A stretch of 64,000 nucleotides of DNA from Tateyamaria omphalii. Lineage in GTDB: Bacteria > Pseudomonadota > Alphaproteobacteria > Rhodobacterales > Rhodobacteraceae. The position numbers and the translations under genes were made by a program. The notes under the pieces were generated by a model. It worked only from the letters and a program-made list of their open reading frames with translations, searched no databases and was not told the DNA's origin. The stretch is taken from contig NZ_CP019312.1 of the NCBI RefSeq assembly GCF_001969365.1, positions 1,178,001-1,242,000 on the forward strand, read 5' to 3'. Shown in pieces: positions 1 to 6,702 of this stretch (its first letter is position 1; each line of letters starts with the position of its first letter).

Positions 1-1034
1 GCCTGATTGGTCTTGCGCCCGCGCGACTTCCAGACCTTCAGGATGTCTTCCAGCACGTGACCCACATCACCCACGATGGGGATATCCGCCTTGATCACCT
101 TGTTGATCGAGGACGGGTCGATGTCGATATGCGCTTTCTTCGACTTCGGGCTGAACGCGTCGATGCGCCCCGTGATCCGGTCATCAAAGCGCGCGCCGAT
201 ATTGATCATCAGATCGCAGTCATGCATCGCCATGTTGGCTTCATACAGCCCGTGCATACCCAGCATGCCCATCCAATGCTTGCCCGACGCGGGGTAGCTG
301 CCCAGACCCATCAGGGTCGAGGTGATGGGAAAGCCTGTCGCATCCACCAATTCGCGCAAAAGCTGGCTGGCGCCCGGCCCGGAGTTGATCACGCCGCCAC
401 CAGTATAGAAGATCGGGCGCTTGGCCGTCTCGATGGCCGCGACCAGTTCGGTGATCGCCTCCATGTCGCCCTTGACCTGCGGCTGGTAATGCGAGGTCGA
501 CGGCTTGGGCGCCTGATACGTCCCGGTGGCGAACTGCACGTCCTTCGGAATGTCGACCAGCACGGGGCCGGGACGGCCCGCGGTTGCGACGTGAAACGCC
601 TCGTGCATGACGCCGGGCAGCCGGTCGGTTTCCTTCACCAGCCAGTTGTGCTTGGTGCAGGGGCGGGTGATGCCAACGGTGTCGGCCTCCTGAAAGGCGT
701 CCGACCCGATCATGAACGTGGGCACCTGGCCCGTCAGAACGATGATCGGGATCGAATCCATCAGCGCATCCGTCAGCCCCGTCACCGCATTCGTCGCACC
801 GGGACCGGAGGTCACAAGGCATACGCCCGGCTTGCCCGTGGCGCGCGCATACCCTTCGGCGGCGTGCACGGCACCCTGTTCATGGCGCACCAGGATGTGC
901 TTGATCGCGTTCTGCTGAAAGATCTCGTCGTAGATCGGTAGCACCGCGCCACCGGGATATCCGAATACCGTGTCCACACCCTGATCAATCAGGGCTTGGA
1001 CGACCATTTTCGCTCCGGTCATTTGACGTGTCAT
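1..1034 (-). CDS. ilvB: Acetolactate synthase large subunit, N-terminal part (runs off left edge)
   Basis: Acetolactate synthase joins two pyruvates, or pyruvate and 2-oxobutyrate, as the first common step of valine, leucine and isoleucine synthesis, using thiamine diphosphate (TPP). The translation from the ATG at 1034 begins MTRQMTGAKMVVQALIDQG and shows FGYPGGAVLPIYDE followed by HEQGAVHAAEGYAR, which holds the catalytic glutamate. TSGPGATN and RPGPVLVDIPKDVQ are also present. About 344 residues, the TPP-PYR domain and part of the central domain, are in the window; the C-terminal TPP-binding domain lies beyond base 1. A small regulatory subunit (ilvN) would be expected downstream but is out of view. 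An attenuator with a Leu/Val/Ile leader peptide precedes it. ilvI is an equally good symbol. Confidence 0.96.
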   Translation of the reverse strand, partial: MTRQMTGAKMVVQALIDQGVDTVFGYPGGAVLPIYDEIFQQNAIKHILVRHEQGAVHAAEGYARATGKPGVCLVTSGPGATNAVTGLTDALMDSIPIIVLTGQVPTFMIGSDAFQEADTVGITRPCTKHNWLVKETDRLPGVMHEAFHVATAGRPGPVLVDIPKDVQFATGTYQAPKPSTSHYQPQVKGDMEAITELVAAIETAKRPIFYTGGGVINSGPGASQLLRELVDATGFPITSTLMGLGSYPASGKHWMGMLGMHGLYEANMAMHDCDLMINIGARFDDRITGRIDAFSPKSKKAHIDIDPSSINKVIKADIPIVGDVGHVLEDILKVWKSRGRKTNQ

Positions 1035-1073
1035 GTTCCGCGTGCTCCGATGTTGCGGTTTGTCGTTGCGCAT

Positions 1074-1139
1074 AAAAAAACCCCCGGGTTTCGGGGGCGC
1101 ATGGGTCTCGGTCTGGAGTTCCGTTACCGGCCCATGCGC
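1074..1139 (-). promoter_or_regulatory. Attenuator region of ilvB (terminator hairpin and upstream inverted repeat)
   Basis: Read leftward, a GC-rich hairpin at 1097-1081 (6-bp stem CCCCCG/CGGGGG, 5-nt loop) is followed directly by seven T at 1080-1074: a textbook intrinsic terminator inside the ilvB leader, 40 nt before the ATG. A perfect 9-bp inverted repeat, GCGCATGGG at 1139-1131 and CCCATGCGC at 1105-1097, lies just upstream; its far arm shares one base with the terminator arm. Its near arm covers the last codons of the leader peptide. This is the geometry of a ribosome-controlled attenuator. Which alternative pairing acts as antiterminator was not folded. Confidence 0.8.
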
Positions 1140-1171
1140 GTGTCCACTACGATGACGACTAGGTTTGTCAT
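1124..1171 (-). CDS. ilv leader peptide, 15 residues
   Basis: A 15-codon ORF (MTNLVVIVVDTRMGR) starts at the ATG at 1171 and is preceded at 9 nt by AAGGA (1185-1181). Six consecutive codons specify Leu-Val-Val-Ile-Val-Val, the three branched-chain end products of the pathway. They include CTA and GTA, codons expected to be rare in a GC-rich genome. It ends 27 nt before the terminator hairpin. Leader peptides of this kind sense charging of branched-chain tRNAs by ribosome stalling in proteobacterial ilv operons; that role here is inferred from composition and position. Confidence 0.85.
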   Translation of the reverse strand: MTNLVVIVVDTRMGR

Positions 1172-1201
1172 AGCCAAAGGTCCTTGAATGCGTGGGCGGA
1201 C

Positions 1202-1228
1202 ATTATGCGTGGTCCGAAAGGGCGTCAA
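1202..1228 (-). promoter_or_regulatory. Putative sigma-70 promoter for the ilv leader
   Basis: Reading leftward, TTGACG (1228-1223) and CATAAT (1207-1202) are separated by 15 bp. This would start a transcript near 1195, about 10 nt before the leader-peptide ribosome binding site. The spacer is short of the ideal 17 bp, so the exact hexamers are uncertain, but the order promoter, leader peptide, terminator, ilvB is coherent. Confidence 0.5.
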
Positions 1229-1316
1229 CAGCCGAATCCCAGAAAAAACTGTCCTGAGATTGGAAAAATGCGCAATTATCTTGCGCCACAGGGTGCCCCA
1301 TCGAAACGAACTGAAT

Positions 1317-2093
1317 TCAGCGACGCTCGCCCATCCCGGTGGCGTCCCTTTGACCGGTCATCGCGGCAATGTCGCGGCGGGCGGTGGTGGCAAGCACCTG
1401 AATCTCTTCTGCCAGCGTCTTGAACTCGACGGCGATCACGCCCAGCCCACGGCCCGCATCCCCGACGCGCGCCGCCTCCACGGACGCATTCAGCGACACC
1501 AGCCGCACATGCTTGCCGATCTGCTCCAGGCGGCCCAGCGTCTGGGTGATGGCCCGACCGGCGGCGGCGGCATGTTCCACCTCCTGATGTCGGGTGGCAT
1601 CCAGATTGGCCCACAGCCCGTCGCAAAACTCGGTCACATTTTCAAAGAAACCACCGCGGCCCACACGCAGATGTTCCGCCAATGCGTCGCGCATCTGTCG
1701 AACATCATCGCCGTCTGCCGCCAGAACCACGTCATGGGTCAGGTCGCGCATCTCGACAAACGCGGCTACGCATTCCGGGTTCTGGGTCCCGTGCTGGCCG
1801 ATCCATGTGCACACCCAGTCCGGAATGACATGCAGCGGGTCGCTGCCCTGCACCAGCGCCGCAGAGCGGGCCATCGCATCATACTGTTCGCGCAATATGA
1901 CGCGCCATTGCGCGCGCCTCTCCGCATCCTCCGGACCCAGCGGATTGACCCGAAACAGGTAGCTGCCGAACAGCGCGGCGCGGATCGCACGGGCGCGTGT
2001 CGTGGCAATCAGATCAATCGCCAACCTGCGTTGGGCAAAACGCTCCGCATCCGTTTCAACGGCGCGCGTCGTCTGAGGCAAGGGATACACCAT
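1317..2093 (-). CDS. Soluble methyl-accepting chemotaxis-like signalling protein
   Basis: This 258-residue protein has no membrane segment or signal peptide. Its last 100 residues carry a short MCP-type signalling coiled coil; RLVSLNASVEAARVGDAGRG and the following VEFKTLAEEIQ match the conserved hairpin tip of chemoreceptors (usually LNAxIEAARAGExGRGF). The first 150 residues hold Trp/Cys-rich helices (VIPDWVCTWIGQHG) that I do not recognise. It lies 48 bp downstream of the response regulator on the same strand and is probably co-transcribed with the two-component system, so it may add a second input or a link to the chemotaxis array. It is shorter than a classical receptor (about 550 residues). 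The methyl-accepting assignment rests on the tip region only. Confidence 0.75.
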   Translation of the reverse strand: MVYPLPQTTRAVETDAERFAQRRLAIDLIATTRARAIRAALFGSYLFRVNPLGPEDAERRAQWRVILREQYDAMARSAALVQGSDPLHVIPDWVCTWIGQHGTQNPECVAAFVEMRDLTHDVVLAADGDDVRQMRDALAEHLRVGRGGFFENVTEFCDGLWANLDATRHQEVEHAAAAGRAITQTLGRLEQIGKHVRLVSLNASVEAARVGDAGRGLGVIAVEFKTLAEEIQVLATTARRDIAAMTGQRDATGMGERR

Positions 2094-2141
2094 ACATTCC
2101 CTTTGCCAGCCAGAGATGTAGAAATGGTTATCTTCACCGCG

Positions 2142-2786
2142 TCACAGCGCGTTTCCCGTGCCCTGCAACACCCCATGCTCCAGCGCATAGCGGGTCAGAC
2201 CGGCGGTCGATGAAATGCCCAGCTTGCGCTTGATGTTCTTGCGATGCGTCTCGACCGTCCGAACGGAAATATCCAGCGCATTTGCCACCTCCTTGTTGGA
2301 CAGACCCTGCGCCAGTTGCAACAGGATCGTCTGCTCACGCCCCGTCAGCGCGCCCGCCGTGTCCGACCGCTTGGGCGCAATCGCGCCCTCGGCGCCGGTG
2401 CACAGATACCGCTCGCCCTTCATCACCGTCTCGACGGCTTCCGCAATCTCCTCGGTGGGGACGTCCTTCAAAACATATCCCATCGCCCCATGGCTCAACG
2501 CGGACGAGATGTATTCCGGACTGTCATGCATCGACAGGATCAAAATCCGCGTGCCGGGGCGCTTCTCCAGCACCAGTTCGGTGGCGGTCAGCCCGCCCAT
2601 TTCCGGCATGTTCAGATCCATCAGGATCACGTCCGGGTCAAACCGGTCCAGCTGGTCAATCACCATGCGGCCATTGCTCAGCGTGCCGACAACGGAAATG
2701 CCGTCCTGATCTTCCAGCACCGACTGGATGCCCTGGGCCACCATCGGATGATCATCGACAATCAGAACACGGATCGTATTGGTCAT
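2142..2786 (-). CDS. NarL/LuxR-family two-component response regulator
   Basis: A 214-residue regulator with an N-terminal receiver domain (VLIVDDHP, acidic pair at 11-12; phosphoacceptor Asp57 in VILMDLNMPEMGG; Lys in VLKDVP) and a C-terminal LuxR-type helix-turn-helix (LTGREQTILLQLAQGLSNKE, then SVRTVETHRKNI). Its start codon overlaps the kinase stop by 4 bp, so the two are translationally coupled and form a cognate pair. The divergent TRAP transporter genes are the likely target; two palindromes in the shared intergenic region are candidate binding sites. The ligand is not known. Confidence 0.93.
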   Translation of the reverse strand: MTNTIRVLIVDDHPMVAQGIQSVLEDQDGISVVGTLSNGRMVIDQLDRFDPDVILMDLNMPEMGGLTATELVLEKRPGTRILILSMHDSPEYISSALSHGAMGYVLKDVPTEEIAEAVETVMKGERYLCTGAEGAIAPKRSDTAGALTGREQTILLQLAQGLSNKEVANALDISVRTVETHRKNIKRKLGISSTAGLTRYALEHGVLQGTGNAL

Positions 2787-4192
2787 GCGCGCACGCGCTC
2801 CTTCTTGGTCGTCGTGGCTTCGGGCGGCAACAGGTGGGTCAGGGGGACAGTCGCCTCGATCACGGTGCCGCCAGCAGGGCCGGCACCCGACAGAATGCGC
2901 AAGGCACCGTCCAGCTGTTCGACACGCTCCTGCATGTTGCGCAACCCGATGCCAGAGGATCGGCGGCTCAGCGTCTGGTCCACGCCCACACCATTGTCCG
3001 AAATGCGCAAGGTCGCACCGCGCTTGTGGCCGCGAATGTCGACGGACACGTGGCTCGCTGCCGCGTGGCGCTCGATATTGGTCAGCGCCTCCTGCGCGAT
3101 ACGGTACAGCGCAGTCTTGGCGTCCTGATCCAGACGGTTGCGGAAGACGACCGTGTTAAACTCGGTCTCCACCCCGGTGCGCGCCGCGAAATCCTCGACC
3201 AGCGCCTTCAGCGCAGGGCCAAGGCCCAGATCATCCAGCGCGCCGGGGCGCAGGTCGCGGCTGATCCGGCGCACCTCGGAAATGGCGGTGCCCAGGTTCT
3301 CGATGCCTTGGGTCAGCGGCGTGGTCGGGTCGCCGCTGCCCTTGTCCAGACGGCGGCGCGCGCTGTCGAGCGCATAGCGGACGCCCACAAGGATCTGGCT
3401 GATCCCGTCATGCAACTCGCGCGCCACACGCCCGCGCTCTTCTTCCTGTGCGTCGAACACGCGCTGGGTCAGCTTCTTCAGCTTGGCATCCGCCAGCCGC
3501 CGCTCGCGGATGTTCAGCGCCATGCCGGACCCGAACACCATAAGCAGAGCGGCCAGGGTAATGCCGGATATATAGTAGAAGGTGCGCTGCACCCGCGTCT
3601 CCACATCCGCGCGCGCCTCGGCGACCGACGTCAGGACATCGTCAATGAACACGCCCGTCCCCACGGCCCACCGCCAGGACGGGAAGGACGTGACATAGGT
3701 GATCATCTCGGCCTCTTGCCCGCTCGATGGCTTGGGCCACAGATGGGTCAGATACCCGTCGCCCTGACGCGCAATCTCGATCAACCGGGCCACGACGGGC
3801 GTGCCGTCGCTGTCGGTCAGGTCCATGTGGTTGCGGTTGATCATGCCGGTCTGGCGCGGGTTCACAAGGTTGGTGCCGTCATAATCATAGACGAAAAAGA
3901 ACCCCTCATCCCCGTAAATCATCGCCGACAGGATCTGGGCCACCTGGTCCTTGGCGGCCTGATCGTTGGGCGCGGCAGAGCCATAGATAAAGTAGAACCC
4001 GTTGCGGGCCTGGGTGACGTAATTGCGCAATTCGCGCTTCTTGGCCTCGATCAGCTGGGATTCCAACGCCTGGATCTCCCGTTCGGCCAGCGCCCGGGAC
4101 TGACCGGCCACAAGCAGGGCAATCGCCGCCACCGCAAGGATCAGCGGCACAGCCGCCACAAGGGACAGCTTTTGCGCATAGCTGAGGCGCAT
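2783..4192 (-). CDS. Cache-domain sensor histidine kinase (HisKA_3 type)
   Basis: I start at the ATG at 4192 (MRLSYAQKLSLVAAVPLILA) because the protein then opens with a membrane helix; the frame stays open further upstream but without sensible sequence. The 469 residues comprise TM1, a periplasmic single-Cache domain (about 30-190, with GFYFIYG, YDGTNLVNPRQTG and SWRWAVGTGVFIDDV), TM2, a HisKA_3 dimerisation domain with the phosphoacceptor in RELHDGISQ (about residue 260), and a HATPase domain (ISDNGVGVD, GIGLRNMQERV). Such Cache domains commonly bind small organic acids. Being divergent from a TRAP operon, it probably senses the transported acid and controls its uptake. It pairs with the overlapping response regulator. 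Confidence 0.92.
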   Translation of the reverse strand: MRLSYAQKLSLVAAVPLILAVAAIALLVAGQSRALAEREIQALESQLIEAKKRELRNYVTQARNGFYFIYGSAAPNDQAAKDQVAQILSAMIYGDEGFFFVYDYDGTNLVNPRQTGMINRNHMDLTDSDGTPVVARLIEIARQGDGYLTHLWPKPSSGQEAEMITYVTSFPSWRWAVGTGVFIDDVLTSVAEARADVETRVQRTFYYISGITLAALLMVFGSGMALNIRERRLADAKLKKLTQRVFDAQEEERGRVARELHDGISQILVGVRYALDSARRRLDKGSGDPTTPLTQGIENLGTAISEVRRISRDLRPGALDDLGLGPALKALVEDFAARTGVETEFNTVVFRNRLDQDAKTALYRIAQEALTNIERHAAASHVSVDIRGHKRGATLRISDNGVGVDQTLSRRSSGIGLRNMQERVEQLDGALRILSGAGPAGGTVIEATVPLTHLLPPEATTTKKERVRA

Positions 4193-4345
4193 ATGGGAAA
4201 AAGCAGTACGCACAGTATGATTCGATACGCGGAATGACGCTCGAATCAAAGGGGCAGGGCACGTTTTGGTCGCGCTAACACGATGACAGCGCCACGATGC
4301 GCGTGTGAAGCTTGGGTGAAATTGGTGAAAAATCCTGACCAAAAT

Positions 4346-4358
4346 TGGCAAATTGCCA
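4346..4358. promoter_or_regulatory. Candidate operator: palindrome TGGCAA-A-TTGCCA
   Basis: A perfect 13-bp palindrome in the 283-bp region between the divergent kinase and dctP genes, 7 bp from a second imperfect palindrome. The position suggests a regulator site shared by both transcription units; no binding protein can be assigned from sequence alone. Confidence 0.4.
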
Positions 4359-4364
4359 GCTTTC

Positions 4365-4380
4365 TACGCAGTACTAGGTA
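4365..4380. promoter_or_regulatory. Candidate response-regulator site TACnnAGTACTnnGTA
   Basis: A 16-bp imperfect dyad (12 of 16 positions symmetric) with core AGTACT and TAC/GTA ends, 95 bp upstream of the dctP start. Dyads of this size suit NarL/LuxR-type dimers, and the adjacent genes encode exactly such a regulator. Assignment is by position and symmetry only. Confidence 0.4.
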
Positions 4381-4475
4381 TTTTCATCGCGGACGCCATC
4401 GCTAGTGTGGCCGCACTCGAAACGATCCGCCCGCCCTGGGAGGGGACGGGCATCATAATTGGGAGGAGTATCTCT

Positions 4476-5561
4476 ATGGATCGTCGTTCTTTTCTAAAGA
4501 CATCGGCATTGGGTGGTTCGGCCGCTGCCGCCACGACGCTGGCCGCACCGGCCTACGCGCAAGGCAAGCGCACGCTGACCATGGTCACATCCTGGCCCCG
4601 CGGCTTCGCGGTTCTGGATGACGCGGCCAGCTATCTGGAGCAATTCGTGGGCGAAATGTCCGATGGTCAGCTGACCATCGAGAAGAAAGCCCCCGGTGAG
4701 CTTGTGGGCGCCTTCGAAGTGTTCGACGCCGTGTCGTCGGGCCAGGCGGACATGTATCACTCGGCCGACTACTACTTCATCGGTCAGCACCCCGGCTACG
4801 CCTACTTCACCGCCGTGCCCTTCGGTGGCACCGCGCAGGAAGTGACCAACTGGTACGAGCACGGCGGCGGCCAGGAGCTGCACGACGAGCTGGGCGAGAT
4901 CTTCAACCTCAAGGGTCTGCTGGCCGGTAACTCCGGGTCGCAATCCGGTGGCTGGTTCCGCAACGAGATCAACTCGGCCGCCGACTTCAACGGCCTCAAG
5001 TTCCGTATGCCGGGCCTGGGCGGCAAGGTGCTGGGCAAGCTGGGCGCCTCCGTCCAGAACATCCCCGGCGGCGAGCTCTATCAGGCGCTGTCCTCCGGTG
5101 CCCTCGACGGGCTCGAGTGGGTTGGCCCCATGGCGGACGAACGCGCGGGCTTCCAGGAAGTGGCCAAGGTCTACTACACCGCCGGCTTCCACGAGCCGGG
5201 CTCGGCGCTGGCCGCCAACGTCAACCTTGATGTCTGGAACGACCTGACGCCGCAGCACCAGGCCATCCTGCGCCACGCCGCCCAGGCGACCACGTACTTC
5301 CAGCTGGCCGAAACACTGGCCAACAACGGTGCGGCCCTGGCCCGTCTGCAACAGCAGGGCGTCAAGACGCTGCAATTCTCCGACGACGTCTGGGATGCGT
5401 TCGGCACCGCGTCCGCCGAAGTCATGGACGAGAACATGGGCGACGAGCTTTTCGCCAAGATCCGTGGCTCGTTCGAAGAAAGCCTCGCCACCTCGGCCAG
5501 CTGGATCAATAAATCCGACGGCTACTACGTCCAACAGCGCGTGCGCGTGCTGGGCGGCTAA
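4476..5561 (+). CDS. dctP: TRAP transporter substrate-binding protein (DctP family, TakP/lactate-like branch)
   Basis: This periplasmic binding protein (361 residues) feeds an Na+-coupled TRAP transporter. The ATG at 4476 follows GGGAGGAG (4461-4468) and gives a twin-arginine signal, MDRRSFLKTSALGG, with cleavage near APAYAQG. FRMPGLGGKVLGKLGA and GALDGLEWVGPMADERAGF are typical of the branch that includes 2-oxoacid-binding TakP and calcium-lactate proteins rather than the C4-dicarboxylate branch. It is first in a dctP-dctQ-dctM operon and is separated from dctQ by 112 bp containing a very strong hairpin, which would keep the binding protein mRNA more abundant than that of the membrane subunits. 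The substrate, probably a monocarboxylate or 2-oxo acid, is inferred from family. Confidence 0.93.
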   Translation: MDRRSFLKTSALGGSAAAATTLAAPAYAQGKRTLTMVTSWPRGFAVLDDAASYLEQFVGEMSDGQLTIEKKAPGELVGAFEVFDAVSSGQADMYHSADYYFIGQHPGYAYFTAVPFGGTAQEVTNWYEHGGGQELHDELGEIFNLKGLLAGNSGSQSGGWFRNEINSAADFNGLKFRMPGLGGKVLGKLGASVQNIPGGELYQALSSGALDGLEWVGPMADERAGFQEVAKVYYTAGFHEPGSALAANVNLDVWNDLTPQHQAILRHAAQATTYFQLAETLANNGAALARLQQQGVKTLQFSDDVWDAFGTASAEVMDENMGDELFAKIRGSFEESLATSASWINKSDGYYVQQRVRVLGG

Positions 5562-5581
5562 GCCGACACGACCCAAAACCA

Positions 5582-5610
5582 CCAGGGGCCCCGATGATCG
5601 GGGCCCCTGG
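5582..5610 (+). terminator. Intercistronic hairpin between dctP and dctQ
   Basis: A perfect 13-bp inverted repeat (CCAGGGGCCCCGA and TCGGGGCCCCTGG) with a 3-nt loop, 20 bp after the dctP stop. It has no T run, so it is better read as an RNA-stabilising or partially terminating element than as a full stop. Such hairpins commonly follow binding-protein genes in transporter operons. Confidence 0.75.
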
Positions 5611-5673
5611 TCCACGTGAGGAACTGAGGCGATCCCGGGCCCGCAAACGGCCAGGTTCGCAGGGGGCACATCC

Positions 5674-6630
5674 ATGGAAAACGAGAACGGGGCAGACGCC
5701 GCGGGCACCTTTGCAACGATTGTAGACGGCGTTCTGTGGTTCTTTCAGAACCTCGCACTGGCCTTCTACAACATCGCCTACGCGATCACGCATCCAGGGT
5801 CATGGCTGGACTGGGTCACCTGGGCCAACACGGACGAAGACAAGCTGTCGCTGATGAAATTCGTCTACTACGGCGGGTCGGTCGAGTTCTTCTTTGCTAT
5901 TCTCGCGGTCCTCGTGGTGGTCACCGCCATCGGTCTGTGGCGCAACGAATTCATGTGGGGCTGCGTGCGGGTGATGGAGGGGATCGCCAACACCTCCGGG
6001 CGCTTCTTCGCCTGGGCAGGGCTCCTGATGGTGATCCAGCAGATCATCATCGTCTTCATGCAGCGGATCTTTACCCGGCCCGACATCTCCATCGGCTTCG
6101 GCATCCCGCTGCAATTCGACATCTCGTGGTTCGCCGAGGAACTCAAGCTCTACAACGCGCTCGTGGTCTGCATGTGCGTGACCTACACGTTTGTGCAGGG
6201 CGGACACGTCCGCGTCGACCTGGTCTATTCGGCGGTCAAGCACCGGACCAAGCGGGTGATCGACATGGTCGGCTGCATCATCTTCATGGCACCCTCGGCC
6301 ACGCTGATCTGGATGTATGGCTGGTACTTCCTCTGGCGGCACCTGGTCACACCGAAACCGGCGGCCAGCTGGGACCTCGAGCGGGCAGAACGCTCGGCCC
6401 GCGCGGTGCGCTGGAACGTCGAAACCATCGGGTTCAGCCCCAACGGCTTCAACGGCTATTTCCTGTTCAAGATCCTGCTGGTGGCCTTTGCCGGGCTCGT
6501 CTTCCTGCACGCCATCGCGTTCTTCTACCGCTCCTACCTGGAATGGAAGGAAGGCGAGGAAAGCGAAGGAAAGTATCTCGACCGCGACACGCTGGGCGAG
6601 GGCGAAGAAGCCTATGAGGGGACGCACTGA
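5674..6630 (+). CDS. dctQ: TRAP transporter small membrane subunit (DctQ family)
   Basis: The small permease subunit of the TRAP system: 318 residues with hydrophobic helices around 12-35, 70-90, 110-135, 165-185, 205-230 and 265-285. It is much longer than the usual 160-200 residue DctQ, with an extra N-terminal region and an acidic C-terminal tail (EGEESEGKYLDRDTLGEG). The central part (EELKLYNALVVCMCVTYTFV, then GGHVRVDLVYS) is the conserved DctQ core. It is second in the operon; its stop overlaps the start of a 20-codon ORF that leads to dctM. Confidence 0.88.
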   Translation: MENENGADAAGTFATIVDGVLWFFQNLALAFYNIAYAITHPGSWLDWVTWANTDEDKLSLMKFVYYGGSVEFFFAILAVLVVVTAIGLWRNEFMWGCVRVMEGIANTSGRFFAWAGLLMVIQQIIIVFMQRIFTRPDISIGFGIPLQFDISWFAEELKLYNALVVCMCVTYTFVQGGHVRVDLVYSAVKHRTKRVIDMVGCIIFMAPSATLIWMYGWYFLWRHLVTPKPAASWDLERAERSARAVRWNVETIGFSPNGFNGYFLFKILLVAFAGLVFLHAIAFFYRSYLEWKEGEESEGKYLDRDTLGEGEEAYEGTH

Positions 6631-6692
6631 TGACCAATCTGCACCCCCACACACCCAAGACGCGTGCGCCGCACGCCCAAGACCTAAAGTAA
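6630..6692 (+). CDS. Possible 20-residue coupling ORF between dctQ and dctM
   Basis: An ATG overlapping the dctQ stop (ATGA at 6630) opens a 20-codon frame rich in His, Pro and Thr that ends 10 bp before the dctM ATG. It has no recognisable domain. It could pass ribosomes from dctQ to dctM (translational coupling), or it could be chance. The overlap geometry is the only support. Confidence 0.3.
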   Translation: MTNLHPHTPKTRAPHAQDLK

Positions 6693-6702
6693 GGGCTGAC
6701 CC

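Noticed and set aside
57..941. Long plus-strand open frame
   Set aside because: Mirror of the leftward acetolactate synthase; the rightward translation has no recognisable motif while the other strand reads as a complete TPP enzyme.
1276..2213. Plus- and minus-strand frames across the chemoreceptor-like gene
   Set aside because: Arg/His-rich or Pro-rich shadow translations typical of GC-rich DNA; the minus frame 1317-2093 carries the MCP motif.
2282..4237. 651-codon plus-strand frame
   Set aside because: Antisense of the kinase and response regulator; composition is Arg/His/Gln-rich with no domain.
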